From Sipunculus nudus (taxonomy: Eukaryota; Annelida; Sipuncula; Golfingiida; Sipunculidae): DNA of 64,000 nt. Of the stretch, positions 13,346-26,027 are shown piece by piece. The DNA lies in the NCBI GenBank assembly GCA_026874595.1, contig CM049306.1:20639019-20703018 (forward strand), written 5' to 3'. The stretch's first letter is position 1, and every line of letters starts with the position of its first letter. The notes under the pieces are model-generated. The model worked only from the letters and a program-made list of their open reading frames with translations, was not told the origin of the DNA and searched no databases. The position numbers and the translations under genes were made by a program.

Positions 13346-14228
13346 TCTTTATTCCACCTATACACGTCTTCATCATGGCACGTTAGATGTTGACCCTGAA
13401 TGTTTCAAATGGATCCGTCTGTGGAGAAGCCAAAGGTGTTTGTTAATTATGAAAGTTCGAATTAAACCCTGCCACTTCAGCTCATCTAAAGAGCGGAAGT
13501 TATAGCAGTAACTATTTTTCTTCTTTAAGTCATCAAAACGGACACGCTTCTTTTAGGTTCATTACCATATATTTATATCGGATTTTGCAGTTATTAAATT
13601 AATGATTTTCATTTTTCTATGCCGTTCCTGTTTACATTCCTCTACATATGACAACATTTTAAAACAATTTATTCAAACATATACATGAACATAAAAAAAG
13701 TTCACCTTATAATCCTCATTTCAAATCGAGCTAGGGTTCTTCCCTGTATGCTTTTCTGCCCTCGGAAAAGTTCTAAAGACTTCTGTACTTAACACATATA
13801 ACAATTTTTAATATTTCCCAGTATAAAGCCGCTAAAGCTTTTTGCGGAGTGACATGCGGTACTGCAGTTGGTTTCCTTTTCAGAGCCTCGTAATGCCATG
13901 TTGCCTATTAGTGGACCTATACTCGACGTTTTCACATTGCACGTTTGAAGACATATTTATCACGTAAACGTTCCATGAAGCTCGGAGATACAGAGTCTAT
14001 CAAGTTAGAAGGACAGATGAGTGAACGTAGCATAACAAGAAGCAATCAAGCTCGCATTATTGAAATACGTAACATGCCATAATGTCTCTCTGCCTTTATA
14101 TATATTTTTGCAAGACCTAGGCTGTTACAAATTAGAACTTATCAAATTATTGAAAATTGTTGCTGAAGATTAGCAGGCGGGGTGAAAAGGAATGAAGTAA
14201 ATCGATGAGTATTTTCACTATATATGTG

Positions 14229-14269
<41 letters not shown>

Positions 14270-15254
14270 TTACAAAAGAACATCAGGTTCTTCGTACTAA
14301 TTACACACCTGTATGGATGGATATATACATTACGGCCTTGGCGTCTAAACATATTCATGATTGTAATGTATATATTGCTCAGCCCACGAATTAACACTAA
14401 AACCTTTCATTGTGTAATTCTCGGTAGCCATTTATTTGTCATATAGCTGGCTTCTGTTGTTCAACATGTGTGGAGATTCAGTTCAGTTAAGTGTGAGTGA
14501 CAATTAAATTATTGAGTGGTCCGCATCTGGGTTAAATGAAAGAAAGAAATAGGGCTTCCCTCATCCATGCCAGGCACTCGTATTGAAGAAAGGCTTCGTT
14601 CAATGGCTGTCCTCGTAGCTATTGCCAAGGTCAAGATCGCGCACGTGGCAGCTGACTTGATCAACCACTGGTCAGCAGTCACTAAACATGTTTTATACAT
14701 TGCATTTTCTACCATGCTGATAAGAGATTTATATAAGTAATTACTAAAATGATCCCGCTCGGCGAGATGTAATAATAATACCATATATAAGTATAAAACT
14801 GCATTCTCTTGGTCGGTCTCATGAGGTCTCTCAGAACTTTGACACATGCCGTGCTAGTTAATTAAAAACTGTAACCACCCCAAGATTTAGAGATTATGTT
14901 ACACTTCTTTATGTAACCAAGTATTAAAAAACCTCAAAGTTTATATCATGGAGGAAATAGGCTGGTTTGGAAGACGGTTTGGTGTGCAACATGGGAGCAG
15001 CAATCGGTAACAGTCCTTGCTGGAAGGAAAAGAAACTTTTAAAGCTATATTTAAGGCCTTGAAGAACTAATGTTGAAAGCTAAAGTTGAAAACATACTTG
15101 AAAAGACCTAACTATAGCTATAATGGCTGACCATGGCAGACCAAGAGATTCAAGACATGTAATAACTGTGTAACAACATTGCTCACGCCAGAAGGAAAAG
15201 AAACTTTTAAAGGTATTTTCAAGGTCTTTAAAGCTTGATTTTAACTATTTTAGC
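13346..15254. other. Non-coding; short duplicated segment near 15.1 kb
   Basis: No gene is seen. A TA microsatellite lies at 14235-14268. The segment GAAGGAAAAGAAACTTTTAA at 15023-15060 recurs at 15191-15228 (offset 168) with mild divergence, which is a two-copy tandem duplication. Confidence 0.5.
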
Positions 15255-15280
15255 TATATATATATATATTTATATATATA

Positions 15281-15341
<61 letters not shown>
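15255..15341. repeat. (TA)n microsatellite, interrupted
   Basis: TA repeats with TTTA interruptions cover about 87 bp. They yield spurious Tyr-Ile open frames on both strands. Confidence 0.95.
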
Positions 15342-15346
<5 letters not shown>

Positions 15347-15401
15347 CCTCCCACAAGCTGTCTAATGTTGTCACATTTTCCATTTTTTTTTTCATCCTTA
15401 G

Positions 15402-15561
15402 CGTGTCTAAGGCATGTCATTTTTATTATCTGTAATGATATATTCATGAAGAAAAGTGCTATGCCCCAAGCCTTTTCCTTCCGAAATAAACAGCTTTTTT
15501 CTGACAGTAATTCTGTTCACTTAACACGTGTGGGCTTGAAATATGTGAAACAGCGAGACCT
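15402..15561 (+). CDS. Weak candidate internal exon, unidentified
   Basis: The segment is preceded by a T-rich tract ending CATCCTTAG (a good 3' splice site) and followed by CTG|GTGAGT (a near-ideal 5' splice site). One frame is open across all 160 bases, including a KKSAMPQAFSFRNKQ stretch. No domain is recognised and base composition is not clearly coding. A chance combination of splice-like signals is quite possible. Confidence 0.15.
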
Positions 15562-15686
15562 GGTGAGTACGGGAACCGCAGCGATCGATGTGAGCTCTAA
15601 CAGAATGAGAAACGGACGCCCACGTGACAGTTTTTACTCAGTGACTCCATAATGCCGGGGAGGCACAAAAAATGAGATTGAAGACC

Positions 15687-15959
15687 TCAAGAAAAACCCA
15701 ACTTGGGACATCCCCGCTCATCATGGAGTGTTCTGTCAACATGGCGTAGGTTTTGCTGCGGTTCTCGCAGGCTATTTGTATGCGCCACTGACAGCTCAGA
15801 AGCCGCCATGAATACGAAACTTCTCCAGACGGCATCAAAAGGTCTATCCTTCCTGGCTCCTATATTTCTAAAGATTTTCCGTAGTGCTGTATTAGTGCTC
15901 ATGTCCGACGCCCACGTATATTGTCTCTCAACGCCTCCGCGTACGAATATGACAAACGG
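15687..15959 (-). CDS. Weak candidate exon, unidentified
   Basis: This GC-richer minus-strand block follows a TTAATCCTCAG splice-acceptor-like sequence and stays open for about 90 codons. It contains TNTALRKIFRNIGARKDRPF and ends in a TGA stop. I do not recognise the protein. A second minus-strand frame is also open across much of the block, which weakens the case. It could be a remnant of a mobile element. Confidence 0.15.
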   Translation of the reverse strand, partial: PFVIFVRGGVERQYTWASDMSTNTALRKIFRNIGARKDRPFDAVWRSFVFMAASELSVAHTNSLREPQQNLRHVDRTLHDERGCPKLGFS

Positions 15960-15996
15960 CTGAGGATTAAATATTATCAGGTTAACTTCCACGTGA

Positions 15997-15998
<2 letters not shown>

Positions 15999-16071
<73 letters not shown>
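15999..16071. repeat. (TA)n microsatellite
   Basis: About 36 perfect TA units. Confidence 0.95.
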
Positions 16072-16076
<5 letters not shown>

Positions 16077-16478
16077 TCCCTGAATCCAAAGCATGCTGTT
16101 AGAGGGGTTTAAATGTGTAAGTATTATGTGGATATGAAAAATCATTTTTGAAAAGGCATTCAGGAAAGATAATATCATGCCACAGGCCAATAGACTGAAT
16201 CATAATAAAAGTCTGTTCCATATTCCATATGTCTTTTGTTATGCTAAATCATCTGTTGTTATATTTTATATTATGTTATATTATATAATCAACAATGTTT
16301 CTCTCAGGACTATCACATTAATGACTGCAGCTTTAAACCCCCTCTTTTCCTAGAAATCTTAATCACTTTACGTAATTTAAACTGTAGGGGTGCCATCTAC
16401 ATACTACGAGCCAAAATAATTTTTTCAACCTTTCCGCTTATAAATCAGAAAGTTGAACACTTTAGTTTCCATATTATA

Positions 16479-16537
<59 letters not shown>
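16479..16537. repeat. (TA)n microsatellite
   Basis: About 29 perfect TA units. Confidence 0.95.
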
Positions 16538-16539
<2 letters not shown>

Positions 16540-18140
16540 CAATCAATGGAAGTAAGAATGCAATAGAAATATTTTGTATTTTGAATGTAATAGAAAAATG
16601 GCGTCCTTATACGTATACATATAGGTATATATAGCTTCATATATTTTTTTCATGTTCGTGTATATGGTCTTCTTGGTTTTACCAAATACATAATGGAGTT
16701 TGCAGCTATAAAGACATCAAATTTTACATTAAGCGGCAGGTGGAGCCCCCTGTGTATTGAACTATGCAAACAAACTGGTATGCCTTTCACTGAAACAAAC
16801 ACAATGGAATTAGTACTAATTAAGTTTGATTGTTTTTAAAATTCAGCCCTAATGGGAATATATATATTTTATGAATTTATCTGATTGCACAAATCACGTT
16901 AAAGCTATAACAAAAAATCTCAGGAATGGCAGGAACTATGGATTATACGACTGATGAGCAGATGTAAGCAGCTGCTAGTTGGCGCTGGAAATTCCATTTC
17001 TTGATCCCCATTATCATGCACAATATATATGTCACAGAATTAAGTTTAGACCCTTGTGTCTCTAGTTTTACATTTTATTCCACCACATTGCATTTTAATA
17101 ATTAATATTCATATAGGCTGTACAACTGTCGTTGGACCAGTTTTGCACTCAGAAGGGCTACAGGAGAATACAAAGAATATTTGCAATCCTGCTATTGATA
17201 GCTTCAGTTAACATGCACTTTTGTTTTAGATACAAGGGAAATAAGTATTATCTAAAATGGTATGTAATTTTGTTAACACCTGTATTAAAACTGCAAGTGA
17301 AAGTGCTCCATTTTTGTTCTATTTTATAATAAAAAAATTATACAATATTCCATTGTGTGGCACTCTTCCTAAGCCTTCCCCGTCTGGCAGAAAAAAAGGG
17401 CTATACCCGTTCGCTATTACCCTTTAGGTCATATCACTTAACGTATATGTTAAGCGGGTTAAGTGGCATATGATCTTGCGTGTACTTTCAAATCATCCAA
17501 AAAGTTCGACATTATAAAAGTTTACAATAGTAAAAGTAAAAGCACACTATAACACGATATGTTGCTAAGATACAATGGCGTCCTATATTGCACACGGCAC
17601 CGCCGTACATATATATAGCGCCACGTAGCGGTAGACCTGACGAGATCGACCAACACAGGGGAACATTAGTGATAGAATTTTTTTTTTAAAACAGAAAGGG
17701 TATTGAATTCCGGAAAGAGAAAGAAAAAGCATGCATATATGATTGGAAATGTATTCCTTATATTTGTAATTAGACTAGATTAGTTTTTGAAGAAACTGAA
17801 AGGATAAAGACAAGGAAATATTGATGAACGAGGGTGTATATGGTATAATTAAGCTATATTTGTGCCAGTTTTGATCTATGCGAGATAAAGATATGTCAGC
17901 CTGTAGGGCCTTGATATTACCTGTGCAAGAAGGAAACAAATGACACCTTTCTTATCTATGCACTGAGTATACCTTCGTTCATATTTATTTATATATCTCA
18001 TCAGTACAACAATGGTATACATAACATTCATTATTTTTTTTATCAATCTATACTGAAGCCACTAAGTAATAAAACCACCGATATAAGAAAAGTAATATTT
18101 TCTTTTCTTGGTCTGTTTATATCTCCGTATAACCTTTGTT

Positions 18141-18142
<2 letters not shown>
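16538..18142. other. Non-coding, no feature seen
   Basis: AT-rich sequence without recognisable genes or repeat families. Confidence 0.5.

Positions 18143-18182
<40 letters not shown>
18143..18182. repeat. (TA)n microsatellite
   Basis: About 20 TA units. Confidence 0.95.
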
Positions 18183-18185
<3 letters not shown>

Positions 18186-18572
18186 TTTGTTATGATGTCT
18201 AGTTAAAGGTCATGTGGCAATATATCAAAATGTCCTCTATTTATAACGTTTACAGAGCATGAGACATCTCAAAGGAAAAAACATAAGAACTTAAGCCTCT
18301 TCTGCAGTTAATGGTGAGGTATATAAGTTGGAGTCTCCGGCAAGCTTCGTGTTTCTTTTAACAAATCCCACACTCCTAGTTGTCTTCCTAGACTTATATA
18401 GACAAAGCAAGAACCATTAATTCTGTGATTTGCTGAACTAACGGCCGGAAAAGAAGTTCTACTTTGCTTGAGATATCGTCCAGTCGCTGTGGACATGGTA
18501 GTATTAATAAGTACCTCTAATTCGGTACATAATCGTTGTCTGTCTGTTTGGGTGTATATATTTTAAATGCTC

Positions 18573-18623
<51 letters not shown>
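18573..18623. repeat. (TA)n microsatellite
   Basis: About 25 TA units. Confidence 0.95.
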
Positions 18624-18628
<5 letters not shown>

Positions 18629-21600
18629 AGCGACTAAGATGTAATGAGGAAATAACTGTGAGATATCTTTACAAAAGATTTAATATCAACACTGTCAACA
18701 CTTAGTTTAGTTGAAGTTGAAAAAGTTGCATTTCTATACATGAAAGAAACTAAAACCAATTCGTTGCCACGTCTCTGAGTATTTTAACAGAGTTTCCATG
18801 CACATGTTCCTACCGAAAATATCTCTTTAAAATATATTTGATATTAGATATAAATTATGTTCATCCATCTTTTACAGTTTTAAACCGGTATAATATGAGC
18901 TTCAATTCATTGAGTTTAATAATACACGTACATATACCTGCCCATCGTATATATATAATACACGCGTGCACTGTACATGCAACAACAACTCTCCTGTTGA
19001 CGCAAATCTCATTTTTCACTCGTCAAGTGGCCCTTTATATACTTGACATGGAGTTGTCGGGTCATTAATAACGGCTCACAAAGTGAACTCAGAACGACAA
19101 GTATATAATGACGTGCTTATCACTTCATATGACAATACGTGTTGATGCTTGTGCACCCAATGCTACACAGTTTGATAAAGACTTGATGAATATGAATGCA
19201 GCACTCAAGGAGTATTAATGGGAAAATGGCACAGATATACGTCAAATGGTCACGTTATTCACAAACGGTCAATTGAGCTGTTCAAACTCGGTGAGAATCG
19301 TACCCGCAGTAGTAAAGATATACCTTCAATACATATTGGGTCAAAGTTGTTTCAAGGCAAAATAAAAGCAAATGAAGTAATATCCCTTTGTGAAATAAGA
19401 TACTTGTAATGTATGTCCAAAGTAGAAAGCATCCTTTATTTCTTGAAGAATTGTGAATTTTGATTTGAAGTATAACCGTTCAAGCAAGCAGCTCCGGCCG
19501 TCCCACAATCCCTGAATGGAAGAGGTTTTTTTTTTTTTCTTAGTAGGTAAACATCCTCAGGCGGAAAGGCGTTGTTCGTATTCTTCAGGGTATTCAAAAG
19601 GATGACGCAATAAATTATTATTTTTGTCTTTTACAGTAAACACGCACGGATTGTTAGAATAATTTTGGTAAATGACACCTAAACACCTTGTTTCCCATAC
19701 TTTTTAATTAAAGTTTAATTAATATAGACGATATAAACAAAGTTTTTTAATTAAATATCGAACACTGATCATTTTTTTAATGTGAGATATGGCACTGTAA
19801 GATAAAAATGATAAATATATCCAGAGTACATGATATTGCTCCTGGTTTCAATTTCAGCTTGCACGTCTCAAACCTGATCACAAAAATAATCTATTTTCCT
19901 TTTTAATGTATCTCATACTTGTCCTTTCATTTTAAATCAATCAACAAATGTACGTGGAAAAAAAATAAATGCCTGACAACAACATTCTATGGGAACCAAC
20001 CTTATGAGAACATGAATCTAAAGATTTTTAAAAAATGTGAGTTATTGACAAATTAATGGTTGTGTTTTAATCATTATGTTACAGCTGAGCGTTTCGGCCA
20101 AAAGATATGAATGCCACCTGTTGTAGGCTCTAAAATAAGCTATCGTAAACAGGCGTATTATGGTGTTTTACGGCATCCCAGAGGATGTTCATTTATCTTT
20201 TTGCCACCTGTTTGCCTTGCTGTTTATGCTTACGGGCAGAACAAATTGAATAGCTCCCTATTATCGCTTTTCCTCCTCGCTCTGGTTTTGGGCCTTTCTA
20301 GTGCAGATAGGTGGCGCTATCCATGATACTATGGCGCGATAAACTCGCTGTATGTATCGGCATTTCACACATGATGTTGCTGGTAAAGGCGGCTGCGCGC
20401 GCACCATCCATCATCAAATGACATCTCCCCGGGAGGTTTAGTACCAAGAGTTACAGGTTGGCCTCTGCACACCCAAAACGCCGTGGCTGTTGGTGGAAGG
20501 TCTTCACTAGGTCAATTTGGTGCTCGGTGTCCTCACGTGTCTGCACCTGTCGCTTGGTGGCGCGTGCATAATGAACGAGCTGGTCGGGACGAGGCCAAAT
20601 GCCGTTAAGGAATACGCGATATCAATACTCCACCCTCGTAATTCTCGCAGCAGCTCAAACATTTATTCAAGGGATATCCTCTCTTTTTTTCTGTGGCAAC
20701 TTAAAATTATTTCGCTCGCCAGCTGCATGCGAGTCTGGCCATATCTTGTTTTATTGGCATTTACGGATGCAGTCGTCAATCACCACAGGTGTAATCATAT
20801 TTTAGTAATAAATGTTGTGATAAGGAAATTTAAACCGAGGTGGCATAACTTCAGGACAAAGGTTCCCCTGTTCTCTGACCGGCATCAATATGGCTGTTAT
20901 CTCAGATATATTTCTATAATGCCACAAGATCTTTTTTTTAGATAGGTCCATAGCCGTTTGGTGGCATGAATAATAATATATAGTGCCTGTTGAGAGGATG
21001 AAGGCAGCAATACGAAAAAACTGATGCTATTATTAAGGCGTCAGGATTTAAGATATGTATGCCCGGAGCTAGAACGAAACAGTAACCTGGCGTAAACACA
21101 GAGCCAATATTCGAAGTTCATTTGCAGACCATTTTTGTCTTTGAGGTACCGGTAAGGTTGGAACAAGGAACCTATCTTTCAAAACCCCAGACATGATAAA
21201 TAAAACTGATATGATAAATTTTAAATAATGTTTTATATACAGCTTTAAATAGAAAAAATAAATCTATTATGTATCGCATATTAATGACATGGCCTTAATA
21301 TAATGAATGATTGTACATTGTTATCCAGGGTACAGAGGTATCATTACGGTGGATGTAATTTAATTAATAACCTCACTGTTCCATGGTTTGGTCATTTACA
21401 GTCTACACTATCAATTTACTAGGCCATTTTACAATGGGTTTCTAATTCAGCCAGACGGTAAAACGTGACACAGACGTAAAAAAATTCAGCTTGAATGTAT
21501 ATTAATTTGACTGATTGAATATCCATTGTCGAACATGAAATATGATTATGGCCTATACTGGTTTATAGATTGCATGTACTAAAAATTATTGTTGGCTTTG

Positions 21601-22253
21601 CATGTGTTCACAAAGGTTTAAACTTCGAGGAACACCGCGAAAGGTTAATTATTCAAGAATGGTACGCCACACCAACTCGTGTCACACAAACACGATTATT
21701 AACAGTATTATTATCGAATCGATAATGCTTACGGTATCCATGAAACGACAGGAACGTATATAAGACAAACAAAAATGTAATATAAGGTATGCTAATATAA
21801 ATCTCGTTTTAATGTTACCTTCTGGCAAATCAATCAAAGATCAATAGAGATTTTAAATAATATGCAAATGTTCTATATTTATATCAACAATTCAAAAGAG
21901 TTTTCACTTGAGCAATGTTCCCTCAAAAAGTTCTTCGATATTTTGCTGAGATTTGAGTACATGCATATTGAAATAACAGAAAATCGTTTTGCCGACGACG
22001 AAATATAGAACTACCTGCAATATGTTCTGTGTATTGCGAAATTTTAACTATCGTGGAAAAATAGAGATCGGAAAATCGTGAAAAATTAACATTGTGAATA
22101 TAAAGCAATATATAAAATACGCAAATATGAAGCGTATTCGTATTACAATATACATGTGTACATATATATACATTATACCTGAGTCGGGAAACGTGAATTC
22201 TCCTATATATGCACTCGCGGGAAGCATTGCACGTTGTGGTCATCGTCCGGGGG
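18624..22253. other. Non-coding; GC-richer island at about 20.3-20.6 kb
   Basis: No gene is recognised. Around 20300-20600 the sequence is distinctly GC-richer than its surroundings (GCGCGCGCACC, CCCCGGGAGG) without a clear open frame. It could be a conserved non-coding element. The rest is plain AT-rich DNA. Confidence 0.4.
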
Positions 22254-22351
22254 CAGGTGCGCTGACCATAGCATGAGTTGTGACAGGTGCTCTGCCCAGT
22301 GACCATTACTGGACATGACGCCGGTGTCTGCTTACCTGTCAAAGCCAGGTG
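22254..22351. promoter_or_regulatory. Cluster of CAGGTG E-boxes
   Basis: CAGGTG occurs at 22254, 22284 and 22346, and the reverse-strand variant TACCTG at 22333, all in 98 bases of locally GC-rich sequence. CAGGTG is the classic core bound by E-proteins and Snail/ZEB-type zinc fingers. A regulatory role is inference from clustering only. Confidence 0.2.
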
Positions 22352-23094
22352 ACCGCCCGCCATGTCCGGCTTATGTTTCTTTGTCCTCTCGGTATTATTC
22401 TGACCATCACGTCCGGCATGTGTCGCGACCTGATGGGATTTTCATTATCTGAGTGAAAGACTGCTTAACCTAATGGCATTAATCATAATAATTCATCATA
22501 ATGTTACTGACCTCAAATTCCATTCTTTGATTACTGCATTGGTCAAGTCACTTAGATATATGAACCCCATGATAAATAATACTCGGTGATACCTCCATAT
22601 AATACCTATAGATAGCTGTATCTAGGTGTAGAAAAGAAACTGTGAATGTTCGTATTATGCCTGCGTGGTAAAATACAAATTTATTAAACAAAAAGGTCTT
22701 CTAAGTGCATTGCCGTCTCTACTGGACGTACGAATACCAGTACGAATACTTGCCTCTAACAGGAATCGATATCCACATTAAAATTACTGGTACAACTGAC
22801 AAACATGTTTCCATAAAAATCCGTTCTGTAGGCAAATACTGCAACAAAGACTATGACGGTTTATCACTGATATTCCAAAGACAAAATGACCTCTATACTG
22901 GCCATATGTGTATATACATGTGTTTATTACGTCAGTAAAATATATCGTTTTGCATACTTTGATAGAAATTTCACCAGGAATTTAGCCTCCTCTCAATAGC
23001 CAACCCTGTTATAAACCACAATGTTCATGACATGATGACATGTCATTTTGTGTTTGAGCTTTGTATAAATGGACCTGCTGTAGGAACTTTTGCC
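22352..23094. other. Non-coding, no gene assigned
   Basis: A 77-codon open frame at 22705-22938 has reasonably protein-like composition but no recognisable domain or splice context. I do not call it a gene. Confidence 0.4.
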
Positions 23095-23212
<118 letters not shown>

Positions 23213-23568
23213 CTTTTTCCTTCGTATGCGCATCGGGGGAAATGTTTCATATTTGTTTCGGATGAATGCGGGGATGATACATACAACATCTCTTTCGAAC
23301 CTCATACACTCAATAAAGGCAGCTGGGTGTGGTTTACACTGGCCAGTAAACTCGTACTGTGGTTGCGTCACGTCACCGGTAGATGAACCATCGCGTCGCG
23401 CCAGGTCCTGCATGCAGGCTTCCATGAGTCGGAACCTGTATCAGGCCATGTTACTGTATTATAAGCATGAATCAGCACTTTTCAGAACTTTATTAAAACA
23501 AAGGATATAAGCATTGCACTTGGTGACATGAGTCAGGATGATTATGCATTGTCTGTATCCGTTATCTT

Positions 23569-23601
<33 letters not shown>

Positions 23602-23612
23602 CTATTACACAA

Positions 23613-23830
23613 TGCATGTGTGCTTGTGTTTTTTATAAATAGGATGAAAATGTCAACTTTTAAATCATAGTTGCTGTTATAATATAGACATGAATGTATC
23701 CATTCACCGAAAGATGGAAAACTTTCTATATTCAGTTCAGACTTGCACATGCAGAGAATTACAAAATAGAAATATTAAGCAGATACAGAGAAGAATAAAG
23801 ATTTGGGATTTAATGTTTATACAGTTGTTA
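23613..23830 (+). repeat. Dispersed repeat, copy A
   Basis: The segment with TGTGCTTGTG, TCCATTCACCGAAA, AATATTAAGCAGATACAGA and TTTATACAGTT recurs in the same order at 46329-46480. Copy A has about 60 extra bases in the middle. Both copies lie just downstream of a dinucleotide repeat. The family is not identified; it has no coding capacity. Confidence 0.75.
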
Positions 23831-25738
23831 CATGCAACCAGTCTTTATACCCTGTTACTATGTCCATGTTCCTATAAGATGAGTACATGAAGTCTAATGT
23901 CCTTATTATGTCACCGTCAAGACATGTATAAAGGTAATTTGATCAGGGAGGTATAATTAAGCAGTATCGGTGTGATCCAGGTGAGGGTGCGAGTTCAGGT
24001 GACATTATAATTATTCTAACATGATTTCGCTCAATGTTGAGGATGGCGTTATAAGAAGTATAGAGAGCAATCTTTCTAATTGAAGTAAGTAATTACAGTG
24101 CCTTCGGAAAGGTCACAACTAACTGCATGAGAAGTAATCTGTAGTCAGCAGGAGTCAAATTGATCCACGGAAAAATATGACAAAATCGGTTCAAATCGGG
24201 ACTGTTCCGGTCACTGTGTCCATGTAACCGGCATCTCTTTGTTAATAAAATCTCTCCAAAGACCATTGGCATTAATCACTTGTACGAGCCATAAAATATC
24301 TTCTTTTTTATAGACAATCTGGTTTCATTAGATTGTCCCTTATAGGCAGCCATTAGCTTTTCATATTGCTATATGTACAGTTATATGTACAGTTATATGT
24401 ACAGTTGCAACATCTCCCATATCAGAGCGACATAACGTCTTCCGAAACGCTAATAATGACTAAGATTGTGCATTTTATCAGATATCCCCTAAAAACCTCA
24501 ATCTGGAGGGTTATTACGTGCGAACCTCGTGAGTTTGAGTACGAATTTACCGTTTTTATCTCAAATGTGACATCGGATACCCCATAAAAGAACTATGGGT
24601 CAGGCTGATTATACTGACGCATATATATTTATGTAATACGGTAAACACCCATAATCGGAAACATTTGCCGTGTTAACATCTGGAGGTTTAGATTAAAAAG
24701 GCAAACATGCCCCATATTGATAGGTAGGGTGCTCTTGGTGCATGTGTATAGGCACAGGTTCCTTGGAGTATCTTATAACAGCAGACCAGGAAGGGGCGCC
24801 CTCTGTCTGTCACCCTTTACTCCCATCATCTGGCGCTTTGGCCAAATCTTTATGTAAGGTTTGATTGAGCTTGGCACTGTCTGTATTGAAGTCAACCTTG
24901 GAGGGTATGCCCCTGCTTATGAAATCGGTGGTTGTATGCACGGAGATCGGAGGAATCCTGAGTCCGTCAGCCATAACCTTCCGAAAAGACCTCAGATGGA
25001 AGCATTCTTCATGGTGTTCTATCTAGACTTTGCCATCTTGTCTTTTTTCGATTTGCTATGCTATGCAAAATCTATATATCGCAGGATCCCGACTATAATT
25101 ATGTTACAACACTACGCAAGTTTGTAGCAGGTTAATTATTTTTTAAAATTATGTGCCCTTTCCCCCTTTTTATCGTTAATCACACACCAGGAAAATTTTG
25201 TTAGGTTGCCAAGATAATCAGTGTCGCTGCACGTGACCCGTGACGCAAGCACGGAGTGTCTCACGGGAACGAAGAGACCGAGCCGCTTACAAAGCTGTAA
25301 CATACATGAGAAAAGCATGTGGGAACAGAGCACGACCTCCGCTAATCAAGACCTCTGGTGCCTCGAAATACCAATCTGGCACCGCCATGGTGCCATATCA
25401 ATTGCATGCTGGAGACATGCAAACGCTGCACGTGCAGGACTCTTTCAAAGCAATGTACTGCATATTGGTCATATTATTAAACCAATCTTTCACGGATAAT
25501 TGATTAAGAAATATTAATTAGCAACGTGTACTCACGTAGAGAATTATTGTTGACAATTATCAAGTTGGAATAGACAGCAGGCATTTCGATTGGTCTTAAA
25601 TAGTTTTACAGGGAAATTACTAATTATGGCTGTTTAATGTTATTTTAACCTGTTTCTACATGAGAACCACGTGAAAATTTGTCATGAGTCAATTTGTAAT
25701 ATTTGTAGATAAGGTAGAGCTTATAAAATGCCACAACA
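23831..25738. other. Non-coding; possible Tc1/mariner end and small triplication
   Basis: TACAGTGCCTTCGGAAAGG at about 24096 looks like one end of a Tc1/mariner-type element (TA followed by CAGTGCCTT), but no matching opposite end was found. A 14-bp unit (TATATGTACAGTTA) is triplicated at 24370-24404. A CTCF-like core (13 of 15 matches by my alignment) is at 24786-24800. No gene is seen. Confidence 0.4.
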
Positions 25739-25764
25739 TTTATTTATTTATTTATTTATTTATT
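25739..25764. repeat. (TTTA)n tail of the LINE
   Basis: About six TTTA units sit at the 3' end of the minus-strand LINE. Confidence 0.85.
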
Positions 25765-26027
25765 ATAATATTGTGAAGGGTGGCCTGTACCAGAATAAGA
25801 ATTCTGTTATAAGCAGGGCCCTCTTCCAAGATATACAAGATATTATAAACAATGGAACATGATAATAAAAATACATAAAGTACATGTACAATGCGAAATA
25901 TAAAAGACATAATAAGACTGTAAAATCATTACAAAGGAATGATAATATCATAAAATTAATAAAAGGGACGGTACTAACAGCGGTAGAGCAACGATAACAT
26001 CTAAAACAATTTCGTGCTGTGATAAGA

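Noticed and set aside
24096-24114. Complete Tc1/mariner element
   Set aside because: Only one end-like sequence (CAGTGCCTTCGG) is visible; no opposite inverted end was found within 2 kb.
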